A stretch of 64,000 nucleotides of DNA, from positions 48,358 to 112,357 of the forward strand of contig NZ_JONU01000015.1 in the NCBI RefSeq assembly GCF_000711985.1, read 5' to 3'. Both the position numbers and the translations under genes were made by a program. The number at the start of each line of letters is the position of its first letter. Positions within the stretch are counted from its first letter, which is position 1. Source of the DNA: Rheinheimera texasensis DSM 17496. GTDB taxonomy: Bacteria; Pseudomonadota; Gammaproteobacteria; Enterobacterales; Alteromonadaceae. Shown one piece after another: positions 50,617 to 60,038 of the stretch. The notes below the pieces were generated by a model that ran no database searches, was not told where the DNA came from, and saw only the letters and a list, made by a program, of their open reading frames with translations.

Positions 50617-50940
50617 TTAGGCGATGGCAGGTGGTGCGCGCGGCGCAGCGAGCAGCTGATTCTGCTGGCGTGGCGGCAAGCCATTAAAGGTGTGAGCAAT
50701 AACATCCGGGAAATAAGCAGTAACAACTGATGTGCTCTGTAACAGCACCGGGTGTTTTGTTTCGGGGTCTTTTGGCGTTTCTGCGTCAGTAACTTTCAGC
50801 GTTTGCTGACTGAGCAGTACCTGACTGTGGCTGAACTGTGCTTCTGTATTATCAACCCATGCCTGAGAGGCAGAGCGGGTTTCACCCGACAGCTGGACGC
50901 TCATGTAGAGGATGACTAAAAACAGTTTCAGCAGACGCAT
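50617..50940 (-). CDS. hypothetical small exported protein
   Basis: 107 residues beginning with a leader ('MRLLKLFLVILYMSVQLSGE'). The mature part is hydrophilic, Gln/Ser/Thr-rich, with 'LPPRQQNQLLAAPRAPPAIA' at the C-terminus. No cysteines or repeated motifs are present. I recognise no family. It lies between the CBS gene and the terminator of the bd oxidase operon, probably with its own promoter. Confidence 0.6.
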   Translation of the reverse strand: MRLLKLFLVILYMSVQLSGETRSASQAWVDNTEAQFSHSQVLLSQQTLKVTDAETPKDPETKHPVLLQSTSVVTAYFPDVIAHTFNGLPPRQQNQLLAAPRAPPAIA

Positions 50941-51015
50941 AGAATCAAATCTCTGACAGGTTCAACAGCAGAACCACGAATTGACTATAGCAGCGGCCGT
51001 TTTAAAAAGGCAATG

Positions 51016-51059
51016 AAAAAAAACGCACAGCCTGAGCGAAAAAGTCAATCAGGCTGTGC
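51016..51059 (-). terminator. rho-independent terminator of the bd oxidase operon
   Basis: On the minus strand GCACAGCCTGA pairs with TCAGGCTGTGC (51049-51059 and 51025-51035), followed by a run of T (51016-51023). It lies 71 bases after the last small gene of the operon. Confidence 0.88.
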
Positions 51060-51129
51060 TTAAAAACTCTGATCCAAGTCAAAATTTGCTGCAGTTTTTC
51101 TGGCTAGATCTTGTTTGAAAACCTCGTGG

Positions 51130-51303
51130 TTACAGCAATTTTGTGCCAAATTTCAATAAGCTGGCGATCGCAAAGATCGCTGCCAGTCCTCCCAGATACA
51201 ACAAGAAAAACCAGTGATTGCCCGGGCGTTGTAACCGCTGCCATTTGCGACGAATGGCAGTGGTAAGAGAAAAAATTTCAGCTGTCCGGGTTTTGTTTTC
51301 CAT
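51130..51303 (-). CDS. small membrane subunit of the bd oxidase operon (DUF2474/CydX-like)
   Basis: 57 residues, starting one base after the cydB stop codon (TAAGATG). The N-terminal half is basic and Gln-rich ('AIRRKWQRLQRPGNHW'). The C-terminal half is one membrane helix ('FFLLYLGGLAAIFAIASLL'). Position and the 'W..LLYLGG' start of the helix fit the small accessory proteins (DUF2474 type) found after cioAB-like genes. Such peptides stabilise or complete bd oxidases. The family call is moderate, but the reality of the gene is supported by spacing and composition. Confidence 0.75.
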   Translation of the reverse strand: MENKTRTAEIFSLTTAIRRKWQRLQRPGNHWFFLLYLGGLAAIFAIASLLKFGTKLL

Positions 51304-51304
51304 C

Positions 51305-52330
51305 TTAATAGCCCTCGCTAAAGTCTTCGACCTTGCCGGCGAAGATACGGTAACCCCAGCAGGTATAGGCCAGGATCAACGGGACAAAAATCAACACGCC
51401 CGGCAGCATAAACTGCAAACTGGCTTGCGGTGCTGCAGCCTCAACATAACTCAGTTTGCCAGGCACAATTGCCGGAAACAGACTAACCAACAGGCCAGCA
51501 AAGCCCAGCGCAAACAGACTAACAGCTAGCCAGAAAGGCCGGTCCTCGTGGCGGCTATGCGGGATGGCACCGGCTTTTAACTGACGTTGCACCCGGCCCA
51601 AATCGCGGTAGAGCAAGCGTGCAGCCAGCACAGACAATAACGGCAGTGGCCATAACCAGAGGAAGTGCCAGCCACCAAACCAGCGCTGCCAAATCTCGTC
51701 GCTACCCATGGCCGTGGCAATACTGACCACCAGCATAGCGCCCATCAAAACCCAGACTAAACGCCGGCCATAGCGCGCCGCACGTTGTTGCCTGCCGTCC
51801 CGGCATTTCATCACCAGATAAGTGCAGCCGAGCAGGGCATAACCGGCCAGCAGGGCAAAACCAGTAAACAAGGTAAATGGCGTTAGTAAATCCAGCGGCG
51901 ACGCCGATACCAGCGGTGTCCCGCCAATCAATACGCCAAGCATCAGGCCCTGACAAAAGGCCGCGACGGTCGACCCTATGGCAAAAGCACGGTTCCACCA
52001 GCGTTTGGATGTAGTTGATTTAAAACGGTATTCAAAAGCGACGCCGCGAAAAATCAGCCCAATCAACATCAGCATAATGGGTGCATACAAGGCCGAAGTC
52101 AGGCCAGCGTAAGCCGCCGGAAAAGCGCCGAACAGAATCACGCCGCCAAACACCAGCCAGGTTTCGTTGCCGTCCCAGACGTGGGAGATAGACCGCATCA
52201 GCTGGTCTTTGTCGGCTTCGTCGCGAAACCAGGGGTATAAAATACCGATGCCCAAATCAAAGCCATCCAGCAATACATACATCAGGATGGCAAAGCCCAG
52301 CAGCAGGAAATAAAACAGGGGTAAATCCAT
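51305..52330 (-). CDS. cydB: cytochrome bd-type ubiquinol oxidase subunit II
   Basis: 341 residues with eight to nine membrane helices. Subunit II hallmarks are 'MYVLLDGFDLGIGILYPWF', 'VWDGNETWLVFGGVILFGAFPAAYAGLTSALYAPIMLMLIGLIFRGVAFEYRFK' and the C-terminal 'LAYTCWGYRIFAGKV'. It supports the haem-bearing subunit I in oxidising quinol and reducing O2 to water at the inner membrane. Its start overlaps the cydA stop (TAATG). It is similar to CioB/AppB-type subunits in length. Confidence 0.94.
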   Translation of the reverse strand: MDLPLFYFLLLGFAILMYVLLDGFDLGIGILYPWFRDEADKDQLMRSISHVWDGNETWLVFGGVILFGAFPAAYAGLTSALYAPIMLMLIGLIFRGVAFEYRFKSTTSKRWWNRAFAIGSTVAAFCQGLMLGVLIGGTPLVSASPLDLLTPFTLFTGFALLAGYALLGCTYLVMKCRDGRQQRAARYGRRLVWVLMGAMLVVSIATAMGSDEIWQRWFGGWHFLWLWPLPLLSVLAARLLYRDLGRVQRQLKAGAIPHSRHEDRPFWLAVSLFALGFAGLLVSLFPAIVPGKLSYVEAAAPQASLQFMLPGVLIFVPLILAYTCWGYRIFAGKVEDFSEGY

Positions 52331-53748
52331 TATTTGGCTCCTTCGGTCTGAGTGTCATTGCCTTGCAGAGTTTTGGTCAGGGCCAGCGCATATCCTGAGG
52401 CTTCGACGCCAATCAGATGATGTTGTAAATCCTCTAGTGGTGGTGGGCCTTTTTTAATCAGCTTGCGGAAAAAATACAGATAGACGCCAAACAGCAGGCT
52501 GTATGTCAGCACAAATAAGGTCAGCGACAAGGCGACCCGCTCTGCCGGCAGCGGCGACACCACTTCACTGGTGCGGACCAGTCCATAGACAATCCAGGGC
52601 TGACGGCCGACTTCGACCACATACCAGCCGGCCAGCACTGAAATCACCCCGGTGGGCGCCATCAGACTGCACAGCCATAAAAACAGCGGTTGTTGGTACA
52701 GCGCGTCACGCCGGCGCAGCCACAGGCCCCAAAGTGCCAGCATTATCATCAGGACACCGAGGCCAACCATGACGCGAAACGAGAAAAACACCAGCGGCAC
52801 ATTGGGTCTGTCGGCTTTTGGCACCGATTGCAGACCGGTCAGTTCACCATGCCAGTCGTGGGTCAGGATCAAACTGGCCATGCCCGGAATGGCGACCTCA
52901 AAATGGTTTTTCTCTTGCACCGGGTCCGGAATGGCAAACAACAACAGCGGCACATTTTGCTCGCGCGCCGGCCAAATGCCTTCCATTGCTGCCAGCTTCA
53001 CCGGTTGATGTTCTTTCACGTTCAGACCATGCAGATCACCGACAAAAGCCTGTAGAGGTGCAAAAATTAACAACCACCACAACGAAAACGACAGGCCCTT
53101 CCGCGCAAAAGCGATATGTTCCTTACGACGTAAATACCAGGCCGAAGTAGCGAGTACCACCAGGCCGGCAGTCAGCATAGTCGCAAGCAGCATATGCACC
53201 AGCCGGTAAGGCATCGAGGGGTTAAAAATCACTTCCAGCCAGCTTTCGACGACAAACTTACCGTCGACGATGGCGTGACCAGCCGGGGTCTGCATCCAGC
53301 TGTTGGCGGCGATGATCCAGAACGCTGAGATCCAGGTGCCCACGGCGACAGTGCAAGTGGCGAAGAAATGCAGCCGTGCGCTGACGCGTTGCCAGCCAAA
53401 CAACATCACACCGAGGAAACCGGCTTCGAGGAAAAACGCCGTCAGTACTTCGTAAGCCATCAAAGGCCCGAGTACAGCGCCGGTCAGCTCAGAAAACTTC
53501 GAGAAGTTAGTGCCAAATTCGTACGACAACACAATGCCGGATACCACGCCCATGCCAAAAGTAATGGCAAAAGGTTTGATCCAGAATTTGGCCAGTTGCA
53601 GGTACAGCGGGTTGCGGGTTTTCAGCCACAGACCTTCCCAGATGGCAATCAGCGTCGCGAGGCCGATAGTGATAGATGGGAAAATAATGTGAAAGCTGAC
53701 AGTAAAAGCAAACTGCAGCCGGGACAGAAGCGCGGAATCCAGTTCCAT
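52330..53748 (-). CDS. cydA: cytochrome bd-type ubiquinol oxidase subunit I, cyanide-insensitive (CioA) type
   Basis: 472 residues from ATG 53748 (GGGGAG seven bases upstream; another ATG directly before it at 53751 is possible). Subunit I features: 'LSRLQFAFTVSFHIIFPSITIGLA' with the haem b595 His, 'MPYRLVHMLLATMLTAG' with the b558 His, 'FSFRVMVGLGVLM' with the axial Met, and 'KPFAITFGMGVVSGIVLSYEFGTNF'. The Q-loop is short, the mark of CioA-type oxidases. The upstream small gene and cydA share an ATGA overlap. A perfect FNR box lies about 200 bases upstream. Confidence 0.93.
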   Translation of the reverse strand: MELDSALLSRLQFAFTVSFHIIFPSITIGLATLIAIWEGLWLKTRNPLYLQLAKFWIKPFAITFGMGVVSGIVLSYEFGTNFSKFSELTGAVLGPLMAYEVLTAFFLEAGFLGVMLFGWQRVSARLHFFATCTVAVGTWISAFWIIAANSWMQTPAGHAIVDGKFVVESWLEVIFNPSMPYRLVHMLLATMLTAGLVVLATSAWYLRRKEHIAFARKGLSFSLWWLLIFAPLQAFVGDLHGLNVKEHQPVKLAAMEGIWPAREQNVPLLLFAIPDPVQEKNHFEVAIPGMASLILTHDWHGELTGLQSVPKADRPNVPLVFFSFRVMVGLGVLMIMLALWGLWLRRRDALYQQPLFLWLCSLMAPTGVISVLAGWYVVEVGRQPWIVYGLVRTSEVVSPLPAERVALSLTLFVLTYSLLFGVYLYFFRKLIKKGPPPLEDLQHHLIGVEASGYALALTKTLQGNDTQTEGAK

Positions 53749-53852
53749 CATGCTGCTCCCCGGCCGCGTTCGGCCCAGAACCATAACGGCGCCAGTACGG
53801 CGACGATACCAACCAGAAAAGCCAATTCAGTGAGAAAGACTGACCACAGCAT
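53748..53852 (-). CDS. 34-residue single-helix membrane peptide translationally coupled to cydA
   Basis: A short open frame from ATG 53852 to TGA 53748-53750. AGGAG lies seven bases before the ATG, and the stop overlaps the cydA start region (ATGATGG). The product is nearly all one membrane helix ('MLWSVFLTELAFLVGIVAV'), ending in a short basic tail ('WAERGRGAA'). Strong ribosome site, helix and coupling argue for a real gene; I cannot name a family. It may be a CydX-like subunit or a leader controlling cydA translation. Confidence 0.55.
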   Translation of the reverse strand: MLWSVFLTELAFLVGIVAVLAPLWFWAERGRGAA

Positions 53853-53943
53853 GCATCTACTCCTGCCACTAAGGACCTAAAAATCAACATCGATGCCAGT
53901 TCAATGCGATTGTTGGGCCATGCCAGCGCAATTTAGCAAAACA

Positions 53944-53957
53944 TTGATCTGTATCAA
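53944..53957 (-). promoter_or_regulatory. FNR/Anr box upstream of the bd oxidase operon
   Basis: TTGATCTGTATCAA matches the FNR consensus TTGAT-N4-ATCAA at all ten defined positions. It lies 92 bases upstream of the small gene that opens the cydA operon. This suggests oxygen-responsive control. The diverging kinase gene at 54062 could share it. Confidence 0.8.
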
Positions 53958-54061
53958 TAAATGCCAAGCTGCTTGAGCAGGCTGACAAGCTGGTTTACGC
54001 TATGCCCACAATAAATCGTCAACACCGTTGACACATGGTGTCTGAAATGCGGGGAGACCTG

Positions 54062-55975
54062 ATGGATTTAGCGCTGTTATTTGAAACCATGCTGGGGCTG
54101 ACCAGCCTCAGTGCTTTGTGGACAGGGCTATGGCTCTGGTGGCACGCACGTTTTCAACCGGTGTTAAAACCGCTGGCTGGTTTTTGCGCCATGATGGCGG
54201 CCTGGTGCGGTGGCCATCTGGCGCTGCAACATGACTTGTTGTTGCCCGGTAAAGTGTTGATTTTGGCCAATCCGCTAATGCCGGCGTTTTTTCTGCAATT
54301 TGCGCTGCGTTATGTCACGACACAGCCACAACAGCCGCAGCTGCGCTGGATTGAATGGTTACGCCAGTATCAGGCCTGGGTGTTGCTGGGTTCAGTGCTG
54401 GTGGTGCTGCTGAGTTGGTCACAACCGTCGGCGCGGGTGCAGGCCTTGTATGGCATGCCGGTGTTTTTCCTGTTTGATGGTTTTGGCTGGTTTAATCTGG
54501 GGTACACCGTGCTGCTCGGTATGCTGGCGCACTGGGTGCTGTGGCGTGGCCGCCATGCTTATCAGGGCAATAAACGTCATTCAGTAGTGGCCATTTCAAT
54601 GACCGCCGGCATTGGCTTGTTACTGGCGACCAGCTTTGTCTTTCCGTCGCTTGGCCTTAACTGGTATCCCTGGCCAATGCTGGTATTGCCGCTGTATCTG
54701 GTGTTGCTGGTGTACAGCGTGGTCCGTTATCAGTTGCTGGCGGTCAATGCCTTTGCCAGCCGGGCGCTGGTCTATCTGGTGATGGGCTTATTGCTGTTGT
54801 TGTTGATGGCGCTGATCAGTTCGTTATTTGGCCAGTTTGGCATGCCGGCTTTGGCTGAAGTACCGGGTTGGCAGCTCTGGCTCTATTCCAGTCTGTTGCT
54901 ATTATTCGCCGCTGCGGCCTACCGGCCGGCCAGCCGGTTAGCCGAGCGGCTGATTTTCCCTGGCGTGCAGCTGAGTGAAGCCATGGTCAGTCGCTGGCAG
55001 CAACAGCTGGCTCTTGCCGCCGACTGGCAGCAGCTCGCCGAGCAGGCGGCAGTGCTCATTCGTCAGCCGCTAAAACAACCGGTACAGATTGGGCTGTGGC
55101 AGGGCACTGAACTGCTGGCACAGAGCACTGAATCGTCGTCGCTGAAATTGCAGGTTATTGCAGTGAAAAGTAGTGAAGCAGCAGCTAACAGCTGGCAATT
55201 TTCTATTGAAGGTGAACAAGGTCTGACGCCGACCTTAAAACTGACGGCCGAAGTGTTTGGCTCCTTGCTGGTCAGCAGCTGCGCCCGTCTGCAGTCGGCC
55301 TTAGCGCTGGCGGAGGCCGAAAAACAGCAGCTGGCGCAGCAACATCTGGTCGAACTCGGCGCTTTGGCCGCCGCGATGGCGCATGAATTGCGTAACCCGC
55401 TGAATATCATTTCGATGGCATCTGCCGCGGTCGATGCTGAACTGCGTGGTCATATTCAGACTCAGCTGAAACGGGCGGACCGGCTCATCGCCGACATGCT
55501 GGTGTATGCCGGCCGGCTGCAGCTGCAACCGGTTGTATTTGAGCTGCAGCCGCTGGTGCAGTCTTTGCTACAGCAGGCGCCGGATGGGGTGCGCACGGAG
55601 CTGGAGATGCCGGCCGGTTTACAGTTGCAGGCCGACCCATACCGCATTCAGCAAGTGTTGCAGAACCTGTTTGACAACGCCTTTGCGTTTTTACGCAATC
55701 AGCCCGGCGCATGTCTGCGCGTAGAAGCTAACCCTGTGGGCGGTGACGTGCAGATCCGGGTGCTGAACAATGGTCCGGCACTCGACGCATCGCTGCTGGA
55801 CGGTCAGCTGTTCCGGCCTTTTGTCAGTAAAAGGGCCGGTGGTAGTGGCCTGGGTCTTGCCATCGTTGCCCGTATTATTGAGGCCCATCAGGGCCGTATT
55901 CAACATCAGAGCGACCCGGTCTGGCCGGTCTGCTTCGTGGTACATTTGCCTGCGATTTCCGGAGAGATACGCTGA
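54062..55975 (+). CDS. multi-spanning membrane sensor histidine kinase
   Basis: 637 residues from ATG 54062 (GGGGAG five bases upstream; the frame opens nine codons earlier). About eight hydrophobic helices fill residues 1-290. A linker of about 130 residues with a coiled coil ('LALAEAEKQQLAQQHLVEL') follows. H box: 'ALAAAMAHELRNPLNIISMASAAV'. N box: 'LQNLFDNAFAFL'. Lid: 'LNNGPAL' and 'GGSGLGLAIVARI'. No receiver domain. The stop overlaps the start of the NtrC-type regulator, its evident partner. It starts divergently from the bd oxidase operon; the signal is unknown. Confidence 0.9.
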   Translation: MDLALLFETMLGLTSLSALWTGLWLWWHARFQPVLKPLAGFCAMMAAWCGGHLALQHDLLLPGKVLILANPLMPAFFLQFALRYVTTQPQQPQLRWIEWLRQYQAWVLLGSVLVVLLSWSQPSARVQALYGMPVFFLFDGFGWFNLGYTVLLGMLAHWVLWRGRHAYQGNKRHSVVAISMTAGIGLLLATSFVFPSLGLNWYPWPMLVLPLYLVLLVYSVVRYQLLAVNAFASRALVYLVMGLLLLLLMALISSLFGQFGMPALAEVPGWQLWLYSSLLLLFAAAAYRPASRLAERLIFPGVQLSEAMVSRWQQQLALAADWQQLAEQAAVLIRQPLKQPVQIGLWQGTELLAQSTESSSLKLQVIAVKSSEAAANSWQFSIEGEQGLTPTLKLTAEVFGSLLVSSCARLQSALALAEAEKQQLAQQHLVELGALAAAMAHELRNPLNIISMASAAVDAELRGHIQTQLKRADRLIADMLVYAGRLQLQPVVFELQPLVQSLLQQAPDGVRTELEMPAGLQLQADPYRIQQVLQNLFDNAFAFLRNQPGACLRVEANPVGGDVQIRVLNNGPALDASLLDGQLFRPFVSKRAGGSGLGLAIVARIIEAHQGRIQHQSDPVWPVCFVVHLPAISGEIR

Positions 55976-57384
55976 TGAGCGCTGCTTTTTCGTTAGATAA
56001 TTTCCGCACTGCCCGCATCTTGCTGGTCGACGACGAACCGGCGTTTCGCCTGCTGGCCGAACGTTTTTTGCAGCAGCAGGGCCATCAGGTGCTGCTGGCG
56101 GCCGATCTGGCACAGGCCAAAACAGTGCTGGCACAACAACCAGTGGATTTAATCCTGCTCGACCTGTCTTTGCCGCCAGCTTTTGACCCGCAGGCCACCT
56201 TGCAGGCGCTGCCCGAGCTGGCGGGCCAGCCGGTGATCATTCTGACCGGTCACGCCGAACGGGAACTGGCGCTGCAGGCAATTAGCCTTGGCGCATGGGA
56301 TTTCCTCGCTAAACCAATAGATCCGGATTTACTGGCCGTCGTGGTGAAGCGGGCGGTCAGTAAACATCTGTTGGAACAGGAACTCAACAGCTTCAAACGC
56401 GGTGCTGAGGCGCAACAAGGGGTGCAGCAGCTGGTCGGAGTTTCGCCGGCGCTGCGCAATATCCGCACGCTGATTGAGCGTATTGCGCCTACTGATGTGC
56501 GGGTACTGGTGACAGGCCCGTCCGGTACCGGCAAAGAAGTGGTATCCAGAGCACTGCATCAGCTTAGTTTGCGCGCCGCCGGGCCTTTTGTCTCGGTGCA
56601 TTGCGGCGCTATTCCGGCTGAATTGCTGGAAAGTGAACTGTTTGGTTATGTACGCGGTGCTTTTACCGGTGCCGACAAAGACCGGCAGGGCCTGCTCAGT
56701 ATGGCCGACGGCGGCACGCTGTTTCTCGATGAAATTGGCGAGATGCCGCTACCAATGCAAGTGAAGCTGCTGCGTGTGTTGCAGGAAGGCACTTTTTATC
56801 CGGTCGGTGGCCGTGAGCAGAAAAAAATCGATATCCGGCTGGTTTCAGCGACCAATGCGCAGTTGCCTGAACTGGTGAAACAAGGCCGTTTTCGCGAAGA
56901 CTTGTATTACCGCATCAAAGGCATCACGCTGGAAACACCGGCGCTGGACGAGAGGCGCGAAGACATTCCGCTGCTCATTCAGCATTTTTTGCAGCAAATC
57001 GCTGCAAAGTCGTCACAAAATGTCCAATTAGCCGCGCCGGCGCTGCAGTGGTTTTTGCAAAGGCCCTGGCCGGGCAATGTGCGGGAACTACGCAATACGC
57101 TGGAAAGTGTGGTTGCTATTGCCCGTCATGGCGTGGTGCAGCTGGCCGATATTCAGCTGCTGCATCTGGATGCGGTGGAGTCCGTTTTTGTGGATGTGCA
57201 GTTACCGCCCGGCAGTTCACTGGAAGAGCAGGTACGTCAGCTGGAAATTCGTTTATTAAGTGAAGCACTGACCACCCATCAGGGCAACCGCAGTCAGGCG
57301 GCGCGCCAGCTCGGTTTGTCGCGCCAGGGCTTACTGAAAAAAATTGAACGGTATGGTTTGCAACAGATGGGGCTGACCGATTGA
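55975..57384 (+). CDS. sigma-54-dependent NtrC-type response regulator
   Basis: 469 residues in three domains. The receiver (about 12-125) has '[16 protein letters not shown]', the Asp in '[10 protein letters not shown]', and 'KPIDPDLL'. The AAA+ domain (about 150-380) has Walker A '[15 protein letters not shown]', the sigma-54 contact '[13 protein letters not shown]', Walker B '[13 protein letters not shown]' and '[10 protein letters not shown]'. The Fis-type HTH is at the C-terminus ('[25 protein letters not shown]'). When phosphorylated by the upstream kinase it should activate sigma-54 promoters. No typical -24/-12 promoter was noticed nearby. Confidence 0.95.
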   Translation: MSAAFSLDNFRTARILLVDDEPAFRLLAERFLQQQGHQVLLAADLAQAKTVLAQQPVDLILLDLSLPPAFDPQATLQALPELAGQPVIILTGHAERELALQAISLGAWDFLAKPIDPDLLAVVVKRAVSKHLLEQELNSFKRGAEAQQGVQQLVGVSPALRNIRTLIERIAPTDVRVLVTGPSGTGKEVVSRALHQLSLRAAGPFVSVHCGAIPAELLESELFGYVRGAFTGADKDRQGLLSMADGGTLFLDEIGEMPLPMQVKLLRVLQEGTFYPVGGREQKKIDIRLVSATNAQLPELVKQGRFREDLYYRIKGITLETPALDERREDIPLLIQHFLQQIAAKSSQNVQLAAPALQWFLQRPWPGNVRELRNTLESVVAIARHGVVQLADIQLLHLDAVESVFVDVQLPPGSSLEEQVRQLEIRLLSEALTTHQGNRSQAARQLGLSRQGLLKKIERYGLQQMGLTD

Positions 57385-57394
57385 TGTCGCAGAA

Positions 57395-58459
57395 TTAGCC
57401 GGCAAATACCGGCTCAAGCAGTTGCAGGGTGCCGGCCCCCGCATCAAGCCTTACTGTAGCGCCAACGGGTAAAATGAACTGACGTTTCAGATGACCAATC
57501 ATGGCGCCGCGATAGGCCGGGATCTTCAGTGGCAAGACATAGTCTTGCAGAATTTGGTCCAGCGTCAGGTTGCCGTAGCCATGTTCCGGTTCACAGTCTG
57601 TACATTCGCCAAAAACGAGGCCTTTGATGTGCTGCAGTGTGCCGTTTAGCGCCAGGGTGCTGAGCATACGGTCAATACGGTATGGTGCTTCGGCAATATC
57701 CTCGATAAACAGGATTTTGTCGCGGCAATCCGGAAAATAAGGCGTGCCGGATAAAGCAGTCAGCACCGTCAGATTGCCGCCGACCAGCCGGCCTTCAGCA
57801 ACGCCACTACGGATCGTCAGTGTCTGGCTGTTGCGAGGCACCAGTTCGTCTTTGATTTCCGCCTGGTTTTGGTAAAGCGGCAAAGTTTTGGCAAAAAACA
57901 GCTGCTGAAATTGCTGCACATTAAAAGCCGGCCAGCCATCGGCACCATTCGGGCCGTGAAAACTAATCAGACCGGTTTTTGCCTGCAGCGCACAATGCAG
58001 CGCCGTGATATCAGAGTAACCCAGCAGCGCCTTTGGGTTCGCCGCAATCATTGCATAGTCCAGTAACGGCAGAATACGTGCAGCACCGGAGCCGCCTCGC
58101 AGACAAATCACTGCTTTCACTTCGCGGTCGGCAAACATTGTATTCAGATCCGCCGCGCGCTCTGCATCAGTGCCAGCCAGGTGACCCCGCCGGTTGGCAA
58201 TAAAGTTGCCATTTTTGACCTTAAATCCTAATGCCTGCATCGCCTGCTGTACCAGCTGAAAATCCAGCGCGTCCGCTGTTGCCGCAGAAGGGCTGACCAG
58301 TCCGACAGTGTCACCGGGTTGCAATGGCCGCGGTTTGATTACCGGGCGTTGCGGCGCCGCCAGCGCGGTCGGTGCGGCAAGGCTGAATAAAGTCCCCGTT
58401 GCCGCCAGACCGAGTAAGTTTTTAGCGAGCTGGCGACGGGGTAAGTTGGCTTTTGACAT
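57395..58459 (-). CDS. LD-carboxypeptidase (S66), with twin-arginine-like leader
   Basis: 354 residues from ATG 58459 (GGAG six bases upstream). The leader 'PRRQLAKNLLGLAATGTLFSLAAPTALA' carries an Arg pair resembling a Tat signal. S66 landmarks: 'LQPGDTVGLVSPSAA', 'VICLRGGSGAARILPLLDY', the nucleophile Ser in 'LLGYSDITALH', Glu in 'LVFGECTD' and His in 'GAMIGHLKRQFILPVG'. It removes the terminal D-Ala from tetrapeptides during wall recycling or trimming. Unlike cytosolic LdcA, this one appears exported. It converges with the NtrC-type gene. Confidence 0.88.
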   Translation of the reverse strand: MSKANLPRRQLAKNLLGLAATGTLFSLAAPTALAAPQRPVIKPRPLQPGDTVGLVSPSAATADALDFQLVQQAMQALGFKVKNGNFIANRRGHLAGTDAERAADLNTMFADREVKAVICLRGGSGAARILPLLDYAMIAANPKALLGYSDITALHCALQAKTGLISFHGPNGADGWPAFNVQQFQQLFFAKTLPLYQNQAEIKDELVPRNSQTLTIRSGVAEGRLVGGNLTVLTALSGTPYFPDCRDKILFIEDIAEAPYRIDRMLSTLALNGTLQHIKGLVFGECTDCEPEHGYGNLTLDQILQDYVLPLKIPAYRGAMIGHLKRQFILPVGATVRLDAGAGTLQLLEPVFAG

Positions 58460-58571
58460 CTGCGGCTCCAACGAAGTGGCGATAGGTGCATTACAGTTAT
58501 ATCGCGTTGGCGTCGCAGCGGCCAGAGGGTGTTGATAATTTATTCCTTAAGTGGATGCTGGTAGGAATAAA

Positions 58572-59918
58572 TCACGGTAATTGCGTTAAATCCAGCGCTG
58601 GTGCAGCGGTGGCTTCGCGGCTGAATTTGCTGGCATAAGTGGTGAATTCATCGAAAAAACCACCATTTTTCAGGTAAAACCGACCATTTTTCATACCGCC
58701 CTGATAGTCCCAGCGTGATTGCCGTTTGGCGGTATCGTCATAGCTGAAACTGGCTTGTAGTAGCGGCAACCATTCGCCGGTGGCAGTTCTGACCCAGCCG
58801 TTGCCATATTGCGCTTCGCGGCTGAACTGGCCGGCTTCCGGTATAAAGTTTTCCAGAAAAGCATGATGATGGGTTAACCAGGTTTGGGTCTTGGGCCGGC
58901 GGAAACTGGCAATGAGGCGCCAGCTGGCCTGCTCAGGTGCATAAAACCAGGCGCTGTAGTCAGTGCTGTTATTGTCGCCAGGTTTGGCTTTGAGCAGAAA
59001 TTTGTAGGTATTATCGGCACGCCACGGATAGACCAGATAACTCTGACCACCGGAGCCTTCATTGCCAAATTCACCGATCTGCACTTCAGGGCCTTTGCGC
59101 AGCAGCTGTACACGGTCTTCCGGCGGGATTTTACTCGGGTCGTCTGTTTCATAAGGGCTCCAGACCGAAAACAACACGCGGCGTTCGCTGGCGGAATTGA
59201 CCTGAATACCAAAATAACCCTGACCAAAACCATTGGCCATGTAATAAGAGCCGATCACATCCTGGCCGGCCGGCACTGTCAGTTCCGAATAAAAGTATTC
59301 CACTGCAGCGTCGGTCGGGCTTGGGTAATTCAGGTGTACCGAAGGTCCGCGCCGGCCCCAGTAGAACTCATCTTTAATAAAATAGCTGTCGCTGCCGACC
59401 GCACTGCCGCCAATCAGAAGGTCGTCAATATCGGCAAACACCTCGGCACTGGCACTGATGCCACGCAGCACGATCTTCTGATAACCAGGCTTGATGACAT
59501 TAAATTTGCCGACGTATACCTGCTGCAAAACCGTGTTGCTCAGTTCAACTTTTTTGCTGACGCCGCCAAGGCTGACTTCCAGCGCCGAAGTGCCGGACAA
59601 CACTTTGGCATTTAACGCCAGTTCCAGCTCGCCAGTTTTGCCAAGGCGCAGGTAAGTGACAATCGTATCCGAACTGCGGCGCCAGTTGCGGATGCCATCT
59701 GTCTGAATGATGCTTTCGGTTTCTTTCGGATTGCCTTCCACCCAACTATTGGCAGCCGTGGGTACCTTGATGGTCAATTGTGGTGTTTGCGGTTGCGACG
59801 GGGTTTGCTGTACCGGCGCGGTGACTGGAGCAGTAACATTGCCGCCGCTGCTGCCACAGCCCGCTTGCAGTAAAGATAAAAATAACAGGGCCGGTCCGGC
59901 CAGTAATTTCTGCATCAT
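58572..59918 (-). CDS. lipoprotein with DUF5077- and DUF3472-like domains
   Basis: 448 residues. The lipobox is L-L-Q-A-G-C; a Thr/Pro/Gln linker follows. The first domain (about 50-170, 'VPTAANSWVEGNPKETESIIQTDGIRNWRRSSDTIVTYL', 'GYQKIVLRG') resembles DUF5077. The second (about 180-430) resembles DUF3472: 'SVHLNYPSP', 'GSYYMANGFGQGYFGIQVNSASERRVLFSVWSPYETDDP', 'FSYDDTAKRQSRWDYQGGMKNGRFYLKNGGFF'. Homologues occur in polysaccharide-using bacteria; no activity is established. AGGAG precedes the ATG. Confidence 0.85.
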   Translation of the reverse strand: MMQKLLAGPALLFLSLLQAGCGSSGGNVTAPVTAPVQQTPSQPQTPQLTIKVPTAANSWVEGNPKETESIIQTDGIRNWRRSSDTIVTYLRLGKTGELELALNAKVLSGTSALEVSLGGVSKKVELSNTVLQQVYVGKFNVIKPGYQKIVLRGISASAEVFADIDDLLIGGSAVGSDSYFIKDEFYWGRRGPSVHLNYPSPTDAAVEYFYSELTVPAGQDVIGSYYMANGFGQGYFGIQVNSASERRVLFSVWSPYETDDPSKIPPEDRVQLLRKGPEVQIGEFGNEGSGGQSYLVYPWRADNTYKFLLKAKPGDNNSTDYSAWFYAPEQASWRLIASFRRPKTQTWLTHHHAFLENFIPEAGQFSREAQYGNGWVRTATGEWLPLLQASFSYDDTAKRQSRWDYQGGMKNGRFYLKNGGFFDEFTTYASKFSREATAAPALDLTQLP

Positions 59919-60038
59919 GAAAACACTCCTGCGCGCTTGTTAAAGCAAAGCTTTTAAAATAAAGCGAAATATTTGTGAATGGTTCTGCAGGATGCTAACC
60001 ACAGCGTGGAAAGAAATCAAATGAAAGTTTCGATGGCT

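Noticed and set aside
51069..51082. FNR-like sequence CTGATCCAAGTCAA
   Set aside because: Only 8 of 10 positions match and it lies inside the bd oxidase operon's 3' region, before the terminator.
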